The position numbers and the translations under genes are program-made. A DNA stretch of 64,000 nt from Phocaeicola faecalis (GTDB lineage Bacteria > Bacteroidota > Bacteroidia > Bacteroidales > Bacteroidaceae), in the NCBI RefSeq assembly GCF_021730445.1, contig NZ_JADNRM010000003.1:168380-232379 (forward strand). Direction: 5' to 3'. The first letter of the stretch is position 1; the number at the start of each line of letters is the position of its first letter. Below, in pieces: positions 45,185 to 54,944 of this stretch. A model generated the notes under the pieces. It searched no databases. It saw nothing but the letters and a program-made list of their open reading frames with translations, and was not told where the DNA came from.

Positions 45185-46378
45185 TTATCTGTGGAGTCCT
45201 CTTCTGCGTTTGCACATGCTGTTTGCCATTCTTGCACAGCGGCGTGCCCATTCTAGTTCATCCTCGTCTTTGTCTCTTCCCCAGCCGTTTGTGTCAGAAC
45301 CGCCTCCGCCACTTGAAGCAGCCATACTTGTGGCAGCATCCAAATACCCTGCAAAGAGTAAAAGAGCCGTGTGCTGTATCTCTTCGATTTTAGCCAATGG
45401 ATGGGCTTCCTCCAAAGAACAATCTTGTCGGATGATATTATCTGCGACTTCGGGTATCTCCACATGATATCTGTGATATTCATCTGTCGCTATATCGTAG
45501 TGCTTTATAACTAGCTGTGAAATAGGAATAAAATCTGCTGTCCGTGTTTGGCAAGAATTAGTTTTTGCCGGTTCGGATTTCCTTTCCTGTGGATGTAGTT
45601 TTGCCCAAGTAGCCTCAATCTTTGATGGAGTAAGGTTTCGTCCGATACCCAACACGGATGACTTATAAGTGGAGTTACCCCGTTTGATGGAATAGCCGTA
45701 AACGCCGCCATCGTCTTTTTCTTGCAGGTGTACCTTATAGCCTCGCTTAACCAGTTCTGTTTCATACTTCTGCCAACTGAACTCCTTTATTGCGCGAAGT
45801 ATTTCCATGCAACAGTCAGATATTTCCTGTTTGTGACGTATGCTGATTTCTTCCGACTGTACCCATCCCCGTCTCTCGTTAATGATGTTCGCAGCCATGA
45901 CAGCCCTTTCGCCAATCTTATGACTGTCGTTAATTTTGCCATCCATGTCCACACGGTTGGCATCAATATGCAGATGGAGAATACCACTTTTGGAATCACG
46001 ATGTAGGGCTGCTATGTGTTGTGAACCTTTGAGATTGGTCTGCTTTGAGAATGCCTGTTTGGTCTTTTTGGAAAGGTCTATAGAGTCAAACACACGAATG
46101 AACTCATCTGCCAAACGTGTCCAGTCGTCCATCGCCCAGTCACAACTTTCTTCCTCAGATGGGGAAATCTCGATTCTTATCACATTTCTGCCAAGAGGCC
46201 TGCCCTTATTGATTTTTTCAGCAAACAGTTTCTGCACAAGCATCATCCGTCCGTACATTGCTTCCGGTGAAATATCATCGGGTAACAGATTGAACTTGAC
46301 AATATCCGCTTTCTCCTTGTTGATGGAGTATCTTATGGCATTTGCGCCATGCGATATGGTACTGGCTTTTGCTATCAT
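45185..46378 (-). CDS. MobB-type relaxase (mobilization nuclease)
   Basis: The relaxase nicks the transfer origin and leads the DNA strand during conjugation driven by a helper element. The 397-residue protein begins MIAKASTISHGANAIRYSINKEKA. The N-terminal catalytic region contains the metal-binding HLHIDANRV (HxH, about residue 135), and the motif QHIAALHRD precedes it. It follows mobC by 15 bp on the same strand. Together with the integrase these genes make the island a mobilizable rather than self-transmissible element, since no type IV secretion genes are visible. Confidence 0.93.
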   Translation of the reverse strand: MIAKASTISHGANAIRYSINKEKADIVKFNLLPDDISPEAMYGRMMLVQKLFAEKINKGRPLGRNVIRIEISPSEEESCDWAMDDWTRLADEFIRVFDSIDLSKKTKQAFSKQTNLKGSQHIAALHRDSKSGILHLHIDANRVDMDGKINDSHKIGERAVMAANIINERRGWVQSEEISIRHKQEISDCCMEILRAIKEFSWQKYETELVKRGYKVHLQEKDDGGVYGYSIKRGNSTYKSSVLGIGRNLTPSKIEATWAKLHPQERKSEPAKTNSCQTRTADFIPISQLVIKHYDIATDEYHRYHVEIPEVADNIIRQDCSLEEAHPLAKIEEIQHTALLLFAGYLDAATSMAASSGGGGSDTNGWGRDKDEDELEWARRCARMANSMCKRRRGLHR

Positions 46379-46393
46379 AGCGAGTAAGGAACT

Positions 46394-46792
46394 TTATTCG
46401 GTAAGATAATTCTCTATTTGGCTCCAGCGGTTGATGAGTTGTGTGGCGGCTCTCATCCATTGCTCCACAAACCGGGTATCGCTAAAATAGATTGCCCGCC
46501 TATCTGCTTGGATGGACTTCACAGCTGCCGCAATACGGATAAGGTCGCCCCTCGCATCTGTCAGACTGCACAGAGCTTCCACTTCACGCTCAGTCAACCG
46601 TTGCCGTGGGTGTTGCCCCAAGGCAGTACGACGCACATAGTCGCTCATGGACAGGCCGCAGGTTTTGGCAAGTTCAGTCGCTTGGATATATTCTTGTTCG
46701 GTCACTCTGGCTTCAAGCCGTAGGGTACGCCTTGTAACTTTCTTGTCGTTTTCTTCATCGACTTCTTTATCACTATTCTTTTTCTTCTTCAT
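46394..46792 (-). CDS. MobC-type relaxosome accessory protein
   Basis: The 132-residue protein starts with a Lys-rich stretch and carries the ribbon-helix-helix MobC region RTLRLEARVTEQEYIQATELAKTCGLSMSDYVRRTALG. A C-terminal helical part with the RGDLIRIAAAVKSIQ signature follows. It helps the relaxase recognise oriT. The likely oriT lies just upstream (46800-46966). Confidence 0.9.
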   Translation of the reverse strand: MKKKKNSDKEVDEENDKKVTRRTLRLEARVTEQEYIQATELAKTCGLSMSDYVRRTALGQHPRQRLTEREVEALCSLTDARGDLIRIAAAVKSIQADRRAIYFSDTRFVEQWMRAATQLINRWSQIENYLTE

Positions 46793-46799
46793 GCTCTGT

Positions 46800-46966
46800 T
46801 ATGCTATGGGTGAAACATCAATTCAAAAAGGGTCAGCACGGTGGGAGCTTGCGACTGCCGGAATACGCCTATGTAGTACGAATAAGCGAAGCGAATTTGT
46901 GCGACATAGGAACTTCTTGTAATACTACATACAACAACTTCGGACACACCGTCTCTCTGATAATGG
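46800..46966. other. Candidate oriT region
   Basis: The short gap upstream of mobC contains the inverted repeat CCTATGT/ACATAGG (46867-46873 and 46903-46909) around AAGCGAAGCGAATTTG, plus GCTTGCGACTGCCGG. Gaps before mobC in such elements usually hold oriT; the nic site is not assigned. Confidence 0.5.
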
Positions 46967-47494
46967 TTATTTGGGACAATTCTCTGAAATATCTTTGTCA
47001 GATTCTTCCTCTGCCGCAGACTGTGAACAAACTGAAACAGAAGGGAAAGAAGAAGGGGAAAACAGTTCACTTTCTTCTGATATAACAGGCATATTCTCTC
47101 TTTCACTTTGTCGGTCTTTTAGCCGGACATGAAATGGGTTATCAATACGGTTACTGTCCAACATCCATGCCGATATGCATTTCAGCGTGTGAACGCTTGT
47201 TCGGTTGTTCTGCGCGGATGAGATAATTCTCAACTGGTTCATCTTGTCAAGTACACGGGATATGGTCTTTTTGTCATAATCCAACTTGCTGGACAATTCC
47301 ACTTCCGATAGAATGGATTGCCCGACTTGTAAGGTTGTGGAGAAACCTTTCATGGTATAATCTTTTTCTTCCAACACAGCCGCTTCAATAAGTCGGTGAA
47401 ATATCTTCATACGGTCAATGCCATATTTGCTTCCTGCCAGATATGCAAGTTGATCTGACGAAAGCACTATGCAATAATTCAAGTCTGCTTTCAT
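46967..47494 (-). CDS. Winged-helix-like protein of the mobilizable element
   Basis: The 175-residue protein has a central helix-turn-helix-like section (LSEVELSSKLDYDKKTISRVLDKMNQLRIISSAQ) suggesting a DNA-binding winged helix. The C-terminal 45 residues are acidic, Ser-rich and probably disordered. It may regulate the mobilization or replication genes. I do not recognise a named family. Confidence 0.7.
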   Translation of the reverse strand: MKADLNYCIVLSSDQLAYLAGSKYGIDRMKIFHRLIEAAVLEEKDYTMKGFSTTLQVGQSILSEVELSSKLDYDKKTISRVLDKMNQLRIISSAQNNRTSVHTLKCISAWMLDSNRIDNPFHVRLKDRQSERENMPVISEESELFSPSSFPSVSVCSQSAAEEESDKDISENCPK

Positions 47495-47544
47495 TGTCTG
47501 TATAATTTGAGATAGTTTATAACTGGTGCAGCCAAAAGAGAAAA

Positions 47545-47937
47545 TCAGCGGTGTATGCAGTATCCTCTCTCCGGCATATAATACACCTTGTCGTATGCGA
47601 TGTGGTCAAGTACGTTTTGCAACCTGTCCAGTTGTTGACTGTCCAACACACGAATAGCGGCAATGGTGATGTTCTGTGAAGCGATACGGCGGTGTTCGCA
47701 ATTCCTTTCTGACATATTGCCGTCCCCATCAGCATGAACGCTCTGCAAGTAATCGTTCACGGCTTCGGTCTGTTCTTTACTCGGATATGCGGCCGGGTAA
47801 CGGTCTTGAACATACGCAACCATGTGGCTGACCGCATTTGCCAGCAGTGGTTCACGTTCTTGTAGTTGTTCGATAAGTTCTTCCTTGTTCATGTTTTCAA
47901 TTATTTTGTCCCATGTCCCAAGCATATTCTGTAACAT
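47545..47937 (-). CDS. Hypothetical helical protein of the mobilizable element
   Basis: The 130-residue protein is helical (MNKEELIEQLQEREPLLANAVSHMVAYVQDR, then VLDSQQLDRLQNVLDHIAYDKVYY). The start may be at the internal MNKEEL (15 residues later). It lies between the primase-like gene and the winged-helix gene on the same strand. No family recognised. Confidence 0.65.
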   Translation of the reverse strand: MLQNMLGTWDKIIENMNKEELIEQLQEREPLLANAVSHMVAYVQDRYPAAYPSKEQTEAVNDYLQSVHADGDGNMSERNCEHRRIASQNITIAAIRVLDSQQLDRLQNVLDHIAYDKVYYMPERGYCIHR

Positions 47938-48024
47938 TCTCTTTTCTCTGTTTTTTGTTTTTATTCTTTTTCAAAGGAAAGAGGGACAAAGGGACATGAT
48001 ATTTTTTTTCCCATATTTTGATAT

Positions 48025-49409
48025 TTAAAATGGTAAATCCGGCTCATTGGGTAATGCAGTATAAACTTCTTCGCTCGGTGTGCCCACCCTCACCCAAGGA
48101 TGCTTTGTCCGTCCTGTCTTGTCACAATAGGCAGGATGCAGACCTTTTACTCTCTCCTGCTCACTCCGTTTCCAATTAGGAATCATGTACATCAAGCGGT
48201 TGATATATTGTGAGGTATATTTGGACGGATTACGTCTGACTAAATCATTAGGCATTTCCTCAATAATTTGCCGGGCACAAACCATGTTGAGTGAGGTCAT
48301 TGTTGAGTTTGGCTCTGAATATGCCTCTTTTTGATAAGCCAATCGGGTAGGAATAGCCCAACTTACATACTGTATGGGTATCTCACGTTCCAAATACATT
48401 TCCAAATCTTCCATGATGGGGTCAACAAGGATACTGGAATGTTGTACCTGTACTTCGTTGGCTTTAATCTCCATGTCTGGTGACAAGTAGAGTTTCATTC
48501 CTTGCCGGTAATAGGCGTATGCTTCTGCCCAAAGTTGAGGAACAGCACGTTGTAAAATATCCAACCATTCAGATACATGACCATTGCCTTTGACCGGGAT
48601 TATCCACCAACGGCGATTCCCATTGTCCCCTTGCAGGAAATTTGTCTCATTGGTCGTAGCCGCAAAGACATTGTGCCGCATAAATTCCACTACTTTATGC
48701 CCGTATGCAGGACGCATATAGTCGCTGCAACGGCTCAGAAAAGCCTTGGCCGCCTCTGCGTCATTCGCTCGTTTCAAACCATTCAACTCGCTGATTTCAA
48801 TAATCCACCCATTGGTGATGGTTTCTACTTTCTCCTTATCGCCACTGGCGAAAGAGAATGAATCATTGAACCATTTCCCGCTAATGGCCTTGAAAAAGGA
48901 ACTTTTCCCGATACCCTGTGAGCCAGGCAAAGTCAGTACGTTGTCAAACTTGCAACCGGGACAGAACACTCTGGCTACAGCCGCTACGAACCATAGCGTT
49001 GTCTGCTCCTTGACAAGCGGCGTGTCCTCTGCTCCCAAATAATCAATGAGGGTTGTGGATATGCGAGGCTGTCCGTCCCATGTTTCTTGTGTGATGAATT
49101 CCTGCACAGGATTGAAACTTCGTTCGGAAGAAGTGGTCTTCAGTATCTCAAATACCTTATTCTGTGTAAGACGCAACCTATATGTCCTTTCCAAATAGTC
49201 TTGTATCTTTCCTGCTGATTCCTCATCAATTTTGTTGCCATTGACATACGAGACAAAGGGCAAAAGCATATGTCATCTTGACAGAAGGTATCGTACCTTA
49301 TCTGACTAAGATTCTCATCCAATGTGAAAATAAGTCGGAGGTTTGCGATAGAACGAACTGGATTCCCGTAGCTATCTGTTGCCAAGTCTTTTTTCCAATT
49401 ATCATCCAT
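48025..49409 (-). pseudogene. VirE/DUF5906-like primase-helicase, frameshifted
   Basis: The N-terminus (MDDNWKKDLATDSYGNPVRS, then NLRLIFTLDENLSQ) runs from 49409 to about 49262. It then shifts frame by one base at the codons for QDD. The remaining 414 residues contain the P-loop GSQGIGKSSFFKAI, the Walker-B-like WIIEISELNG and an arginine-finger-like GNRRWWIIPV, as in VirE-family superfamily III helicases. In related elements this is one gene that supports replication of the excised circle. An internal ATG at 49269 could still make the C-terminal ATPase part. Confidence 0.75.
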
Positions 49410-49413
49410 ACCA

Positions 49414-49731
49414 TCATTCTTTAATGTGGATTCCACCTGATTCCTTTGCCAAAGACAGCGCAAGGTCTGCGTCCACCACAATCTTTCGCCCTATCTGTGT
49501 GATAGCCTTGTCTATGATACCGCTCTTCTTAATACGGTTGGCCGTAGGTACACTGCACCCGAACACGCGGGCGATACCCTCTATACCATAGTAATTACCT
49601 TTGGGTGCCACTTGGGAAGTGACCACTTCTGTACTCTCCATACTTTTGGTGATGAGAAAGCAAAGCTCCTCACCCGTCATCATGGCGATGGGCTTTTGAA
49701 GTAGTTGGGTAAAATTAAGTTTTTCTTCCAT
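49414..49731 (-). CDS. DUF3853 family DNA-binding protein
   Basis: The 105-residue protein matches DUF3853 with YYGIEGIARVFGCSVPTANRIKKSGIIDKAITQIGRKIVVDADLALSLA, a MerR-like helix-turn-helix. DUF3853 genes precede the primase-like gene in many NBU-like Bacteroides elements and probably regulate excision or replication. It ends 5 bp before the primase start. A promoter lies upstream at 49799. Confidence 0.88.
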   Translation of the reverse strand: MEEKLNFTQLLQKPIAMMTGEELCFLITKSMESTEVVTSQVAPKGNYYGIEGIARVFGCSVPTANRIKKSGIIDKAITQIGRKIVVDADLALSLAKESGGIHIKE

Positions 49732-49779
49732 ACCTTTACTTGTTTGGTTATTAAATACTTTAAGCCTCGGTGCAACTCT

Positions 49780-49806
49780 GTGAAACCGATTTCACAAGCA
49801 AAGGTA
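49780..49806 (-). promoter_or_regulatory. Promoter and palindromic operator of the DUF3853-primase-mob genes
   Basis: The minus-strand -7 box TACCTTTG (complement at 49799-49806) is followed by the 16-bp palindrome GTGAAA-N4-TTTCAC (49780-49795), placed at the transcription start. Confidence 0.5.
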
Positions 49807-49908
49807 GTGTATGAAGTTCTGTGTGTTGGTCGGTTTATTTATACCTTAATTTAACCGACCATATTACAACAGTTGTTCGCAGAAAAAACGGATAGCTGGA
49901 TTTCCCGA

Positions 49909-51159
49909 CTACCCGTTATTGATAAAATAATCCGTCCATCGGTCTATTATTCGTTTCGCCTTAGTGTAACTGCTTCCCCTTTGGCGCGAGTTTAATGACA
50001 TATCCTTGATTTCACCATACCGCTTCTGTGGTATGTCGTGTCCGTAATGCCGTTGTGAGAACTGTTCTATGGCACGATGGAACGTCATGTATCTTGTAGA
50101 TGCTTTCATCCTGCCTGCCTTTACCAAAGATTTCAACAGGTAGGCAAGGCTTATGTCTTCTGTGTTCTCTTCAATAAACAAGCGGATGCCTTGCGTGATG
50201 CGTTCCTTGTCGCCCACAAGAATATCATCCAATGATTGTATCATCTTTCTATTCCCCCGTTTGCCTTTTACTTTCCGCAAGACAAACATCACTTCTTTCC
50301 AAATCTCTGGATTACAGCCTTCTGCCGTATCTTCCCATCCGGCTTTATTTTCTGTCCCTATTTCGATACTTTGAGTTACAAGAGTTGCAACACATGATTT
50401 TATTAGGACCATGTCGCCATGATTAACTTCTTCGCTACTCAATAGACGGTCAAGTAACTTAGCCATACGTGAAAGACCATGGTCAAATATCACGAAATAG
50501 TACATGCAATAAGCCAATGCCTCCTTTTTCTCTATCACATAATCATACAGGTTAGCCATAAATTCACCAACAAACACGGCATGGGACAGGAAAATGATTT
50601 GGGAAATGTACATCAGGAACTGGTATACCATCTTTCTTTCCAACTTGCTCAACAGATAGCATCCTTTGCTGTTTTTCATAAGTGCATCCAACTGCCCAGT
50701 CAAATAGACTCTTGTTTCCTGTGGCAGATGATTCCAAATTTCAATCGGTGTTTCGGAACGAACCATCAATAAATCCGATTTCGCGGATGCAAGTAACTCT
50801 ACTGCGCCTGTTTTTATATTGATACCTATCCACAGTCGTTTGTTAGTGATACATTGTGCTATAATGTCTGTGTATTTGCCAGCCCATTGTTGATTGACCA
50901 TGTTCTGTACATCTTTACCATTTATGAAATCAGAGAGCCAGTTATACAGCATCAAGGCTTCAGGTGGTGTACAATTCCGCATCATCTGGTACATATCCAT
51001 CAAAACGGATAAGTTCCCTTTGCTTACATCTTCCATACGTTTACAAAAATAGACATACAACTCTTCATTGGCTGATTTCCAAGCACGAATAGCCATATCA
51101 GCGCAATCCTTTTTTTGCAAATAGTCTTTTATTTTCTCTATGAAATTTATCATATTCAA
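49909..51159 (-). CDS. Unknown helical protein next to the integrase
   Basis: The 416-residue protein is mostly alpha-helical, with repeated Leu-rich segments and no visible motif. It starts MNMINFIEKIKDYLQKK. The C-terminal 60 residues are basic (GHDIPQKRYGEIKDMSLNSRQRGSSYTKAKRI), which could bind DNA. It lies 7 bp after the integrase stop, so the two are cotranscribed; an excision-related role is plausible. No family recognised. Confidence 0.7.
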   Translation of the reverse strand: MNMINFIEKIKDYLQKKDCADMAIRAWKSANEELYVYFCKRMEDVSKGNLSVLMDMYQMMRNCTPPEALMLYNWLSDFINGKDVQNMVNQQWAGKYTDIIAQCITNKRLWIGINIKTGAVELLASAKSDLLMVRSETPIEIWNHLPQETRVYLTGQLDALMKNSKGCYLLSKLERKMVYQFLMYISQIIFLSHAVFVGEFMANLYDYVIEKKEALAYCMYYFVIFDHGLSRMAKLLDRLLSSEEVNHGDMVLIKSCVATLVTQSIEIGTENKAGWEDTAEGCNPEIWKEVMFVLRKVKGKRGNRKMIQSLDDILVGDKERITQGIRLFIEENTEDISLAYLLKSLVKAGRMKASTRYMTFHRAIEQFSQRHYGHDIPQKRYGEIKDMSLNSRQRGSSYTKAKRIIDRWTDYFINNG

Positions 51160-51166
51160 GGTCGTG

Positions 51167-52669
51167 TTATGTTCGTGTAAACAACTTGGTTAATTCCTCA
51201 GTGGACATATTCGTCAGTTTCTCCAATAACAAATCTCTTTCAGAGGTCTTTGTCAAATTCAGCAGTTTCGAGTTATTCTCCATTTGGATTTCAAGAGGGT
51301 AATGCTCAATATAGATTTGAGTAATGGCATGATCAGAAGTTGAATGTCCCATGCTTTCAGAGATATAATCCATATCTACTCCGGCATTATGCAGATTAGT
51401 AGCAAACGAGTGTCGGCACCATGTGCCGGACGGACAGATGGACTTATCCCAGTGCAGTACTTCATGGCATATTTTGATGATGCGGTCTTTTACATTTGAG
51501 TTTTCCTGCATAGTATATTTGCGGCGTAACGCTTCTGTTTCCGCACCTTTTAATATGTTGGGGAATACCATACCGCCACGAGTCGGAGGAGCTGCCACTT
51601 CATCTAAAACATATTGTAAAGGAGGGGTGATGGGAACTATTACCTCAGAACCGTCAGCACTTCTTCGGGAAGTTTTCTTTCGATTGAAGCGGAAGGCCTT
51701 ACCATCTGTCTGATAATAATAACTATTATAGATCAAGCGGCCAGCATCAGCCATATTGAAACCGTTGCAAAGGTATTGGGCAAGAAATAATCCCAATGAA
51801 TAATGCGCACGTTGCACATATTCTTCCGACCAATGTTCGGGATATTTCTTTGAGACAAAAAGATTGTAAAGTTCCGTCATTTGACTGACATTCAGGAAAC
51901 TCTGTTTGCGCTTCGCACTCTTGGGAATACTCACAAGCCCTTTCTCTTTCTTGTTAGAGAAAGGATAAGGGACATCTTTGAGGTAGCCTTCATGCACACA
52001 CCTATTCCATACTGCACGGCAACAGCGCAAATAGATACCAGCCGTAGTATCGCTGATTTTACCTACAATTGCGCCATTCTCATCTTTTACTCCATTGTGC
52101 ATCCCCTCTTTCCATTTCTGAATTTCTGCGGCACTGATACAAAATCCTTTGATTGCATTTGTCCCAAGTATCTTCTTGAATGATTTGAGCGCACATTCGT
52201 AGCTTTCAGCCGTGGTAAAACGTGCTCCGCCATCATCAGTTTTGAAACCTTTGATGACTTGTTCCCATATACTGATAAACGATTGTGACTTGGTTATTTC
52301 CTTTTCAGATAGTGCCACATCCTCACCCATAATACGTTGGCGCACCATCTCAAATGTTAGGATACCTCCTTTGTTCAGGTTACTCAAAACTTCTTTGTAT
52401 TTGGGAACAAAGGTGTCTTTCCATTCTTTTTGAAGTTTGTAGTTCTCACTCTTGCATTTAGTCGCATTGCAGATGTCTGAGAACTTTTTCTCAGTAAAAG
52501 AACTTCCGGCAGTAAGATAAAAAAACTTGCGGTCTATCGTGAAACGGAGAGATAATGGAAACTCATACGCATTCTTTCTGCGAGTACGTGAGTCCAATAC
52601 GATAGAAACAGAGCAATTCCGCTCTTTGAAAAGAGGCAGGGACTTTGTCAATTTTTCCATTGCATTCAT
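51167..52669 (-). CDS. Tyrosine recombinase (integrase) of the island
   Basis: The 500-residue integrase has an N-terminal arm-binding domain and a SAM-like core-binding domain (about 150-260). The catalytic domain follows: NGFNMADAGRL with the first Arg in a variant context, then TWCRHSFATNLHNAG (His-Arg box), MGHS and IYIEHY (nucleophile Tyr). It lies at the right end of the island, next to att copy B, and its GTTTACGCA arm-like repeats flank both ends. A leader of about 350 nt with strong secondary structure precedes it. Confidence 0.93.
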   Translation of the reverse strand: MNAMEKLTKSLPLFKERNCSVSIVLDSRTRRKNAYEFPLSLRFTIDRKFFYLTAGSSFTEKKFSDICNATKCKSENYKLQKEWKDTFVPKYKEVLSNLNKGGILTFEMVRQRIMGEDVALSEKEITKSQSFISIWEQVIKGFKTDDGGARFTTAESYECALKSFKKILGTNAIKGFCISAAEIQKWKEGMHNGVKDENGAIVGKISDTTAGIYLRCCRAVWNRCVHEGYLKDVPYPFSNKKEKGLVSIPKSAKRKQSFLNVSQMTELYNLFVSKKYPEHWSEEYVQRAHYSLGLFLAQYLCNGFNMADAGRLIYNSYYYQTDGKAFRFNRKKTSRRSADGSEVIVPITPPLQYVLDEVAAPPTRGGMVFPNILKGAETEALRRKYTMQENSNVKDRIIKICHEVLHWDKSICPSGTWCRHSFATNLHNAGVDMDYISESMGHSTSDHAITQIYIEHYPLEIQMENNSKLLNLTKTSERDLLLEKLTNMSTEELTKLFTRT

Positions 52670-53041
52670 TGTTTATGTTCAACATAACCTCTGAATACAG
52701 CCGCTTTGCAATGTGAGGCGTACATATACAAAACGCTGCATATAACTACTGAGTCCCTATCCTTTGACGGATAAAAACATTGTCGTTATATGCAGCGGTG
52801 CAATCTCGTTGTCTTCTGTCGCTGACTGGTAACCGGGCTTATGCTAATCGGTCTCAACCCCTGAAGCAACTCTCGCGTTTCGTTTGTCGTAGAGTACCCT
52901 CCGACTGGTACTCCCTCTACGCTTCGATTCATCGGAATAGAATGACCCTCCCACGATAGTTAGGCAAACTCACTTTTCCCTTTTGAGAAAGAGCACCTTT
53001 AGGTCATGGCTTACCATAAATGCATTGCACTTGCAAAGTTA
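52670..53041 (-). ncRNA. Structured leader RNA upstream of the integrase
   Basis: The minus-strand box TAACTTTG (complement at 53034-53041) would start a transcript of about 350 nt before the integrase ATG. It contains a 13-bp perfect stem (52734-52746 with 52785-52797), a long hairpin at 52889-52920 and further pairable segments; no ORF is apparent. It could be a regulatory leader or an independent ncRNA. Name unknown. Confidence 0.5.
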
Positions 53042-53093
53042 CAACATTATTCTGTAAATCAATATATAAATGGAATATATTTGAGTTTATTTG

Positions 53094-53314
53094 ACTGTAA
53101 GGTGTAGCCGCACCAACACAATCTCTCAGCAAAGATGTTACAGGATAGCATGGAGTTTCATAGAAGCCCTATGCGTAAACACAACCAACTCAAACCGTTT
53201 GTTTACGCATTGTTTACGCAGACAAAGAAAAAAGCACCTACGATTTCTCGTAAGTGCTTGACTTTTAAAGTGGACCAGCTTGGGCTTGAACCAATGACCT
53301 CCAGAACGTGATTC
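53094..53314. repeat. First 220-bp direct repeat, with att copy B
   Basis: About 90 percent identical to 55165-55385. It contains TGCGTAAAC (53172), two GTTTACGCA (53201, 53212), a terminator hairpin (53230-53262) and att copy B (53270-53312), whose T-stem is altered to a non-tRNA sequence. Confidence 0.8.
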
Positions 53315-53431
53315 GCAAATATTTGATTTTCAAGCCTAAAGGTAGTATTTCTTTTTCAAATAACCTCTTTTGTTTCCTTCTATTTTCTTAAGATGTGTGC
53401 AATTAGATTTGCACGGTACATGTATATTGGA

Positions 53432-54547
53432 TTATTTTATCTCTCTTGATATTGAACTCTTAATAGAATACAAATTAATATCATGTTGATAAAATCCTAA
53501 AACAATAGCTTCATTGATATTATGTTGATGAGCAAATTGTTTTATTTTCATTTGCATCGCATGCGGAGAAATCATAGAATGTTGTTTTAAGAATGTGTTC
53601 CATAAGTCTTTGGTAATCAAAGAATACTTAGCGAATTTATTAGCATCTTCCTCACATTTATTTATTTCAGCTCCTTCTATAGAAATGTATTTTTGTTCTC
53701 TATTGTTGAAAAGGTGCATATAAACATGATATATCTCATGTAATAAAGCAAAGGCATAATTGTCAATCCTGTTTAATCGCAATGTTAATACAATCGTTGG
53801 ATTTTCTCCTTTCCAAAAAGAGAATCCATCAATGGGAGTCTTGTCAAATTTGGGCACTATGATAAATTTGATTCCATATCGTAATAGAATTTCTTTTGTT
53901 ATATCTATAGTATTTTTATTTATCAGAAATAAATGATTTAACTCATCAACAAGATTATTTAAACCGTCTTTATCAAACTTCGTATCACATTGAATTTTTG
54001 AACTTTCATAGAAAGCAAAGTGTTTCCATGAAAAAATATTTATAGGGTCACTTTTCAACCGCTCAGATTTCTTAAAATAAGAAACTTCTTTTTCCTGAGA
54101 GTATGATGTTACTAATTCTTCAACAGAGGCTACACCAAAAATTGAGTATATAGTTTTTATATTCTCTGATATTTTGCTCCCTATAATATTAAATTTCTCA
54201 AAACATTTGATAGAACAATATTGAGAAATGATTTTCCAAATCTCAATATTTTTTTTCCGCTCTATTATTTTTATATTGATATTTGCTTTGTCTATATCAT
54301 ATTGATTTTGTAATGATAACCAATAAGAAGCATCTATTCCTAAAATTTCCTGTAACAAAACAGCAACTTCAGGAGTTATAGCACGACGTCCCTTTATTAT
54401 ATCATTGAGTACGGAAGTAGGCATGCCCATAAATGAAGCTAATTCTTTTTGCTTCATCTCTCTTGCATCTAATTCGTCTTTAATGACTTCTCCCGGATGA
54501 ATTGCTATACAAGGTACACAATCGTTTAATTTAAATTTAGTCGCCAT
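53432..54547 (-). CDS. higA: HigA-type antitoxin with ImmA/IrrE metallopeptidase-like domain
   Basis: The 371-residue protein starts with the HigA Xre domain (IHPGEVIKDELDAREMKQKELASFMGMPTSVLNDIIKGRRAITPEVAVLLQ, about 17-67), then a long C-terminal part with FALLHEIYHVYMHLF (HExxH zinc motif, about residue 265). It overlaps higB by 11 bp. Long HigA variants with an ImmA/IrrE domain are known; the peptidase part may control antitoxin stability. Confidence 0.9.
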   Translation of the reverse strand: MATKFKLNDCVPCIAIHPGEVIKDELDAREMKQKELASFMGMPTSVLNDIIKGRRAITPEVAVLLQEILGIDASYWLSLQNQYDIDKANINIKIIERKKNIEIWKIISQYCSIKCFEKFNIIGSKISENIKTIYSIFGVASVEELVTSYSQEKEVSYFKKSERLKSDPINIFSWKHFAFYESSKIQCDTKFDKDGLNNLVDELNHLFLINKNTIDITKEILLRYGIKFIIVPKFDKTPIDGFSFWKGENPTIVLTLRLNRIDNYAFALLHEIYHVYMHLFNNREQKYISIEGAEINKCEEDANKFAKYSLITKDLWNTFLKQHSMISPHAMQMKIKQFAHQHNINEAIVLGFYQHDINLYSIKSSISREIK

Positions 54548-54860
54548 AATGGTTGGATATTTCTATTAATTCTATTTCTGTAATTATCAATGAGCCGTCT
54601 ATGGTAGAGCTTTTAAATATTAGCCTCCAGCGTCCAGTACATCTGACCGATTCAAAGTTCTTTAAATCTCCTTTTAACCGTTCATAATGCAAACTTCCAA
54701 TTCTGAATAAATCTTCTATTCGCTTGGCTGTCCTTAAATGATTATATGCTTTTATATAACCTTTAACAACATCCTTAGGAAGTCTTTTGTATCTTTTGTC
54801 ATTGGTGCAACCCACTTCCAATAACTCTATTAATGCTTCATCTTCTGTATAGATATTCAT
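54537..54860 (-). CDS. higB: HigB-type (RelE superfamily) toxin
   Basis: The 107-residue RelE-fold ribonuclease-type toxin shows the HigB pattern YKRLPKDVVKGYIKAYNHLRTAKRIEDLFRIGSLHYERLKGDLKNFESVRCTGRWRLIFKS. It precedes higA and overlaps it by 11 bp. HigB toxins cleave translated mRNA. The pair sits alone between two large direct repeats and probably stabilises the cassette. Confidence 0.9.
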   Translation of the reverse strand: MNIYTEDEALIELLEVGCTNDKRYKRLPKDVVKGYIKAYNHLRTAKRIEDLFRIGSLHYERLKGDLKNFESVRCTGRWRLIFKSSTIDGSLIITEIELIEISNHYGD

Positions 54861-54880
54861 GTAATTTCATTATCTTTCTG

Positions 54881-54944
54881 CAAAGATAAGAATTTTATTC
54901 TTTATGATAACAAAATTCATTATAAAAATTATCAAATCTGATAA
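54881..54944 (-). promoter_or_regulatory. higBA promoter and operator
   Basis: The minus-strand -7 box TATCTTTG is at 54881-54888. The palindrome TTATCA-N4-TGATAA (54929-54944) lies 40 bp upstream, a likely HigA operator. Confidence 0.6.
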
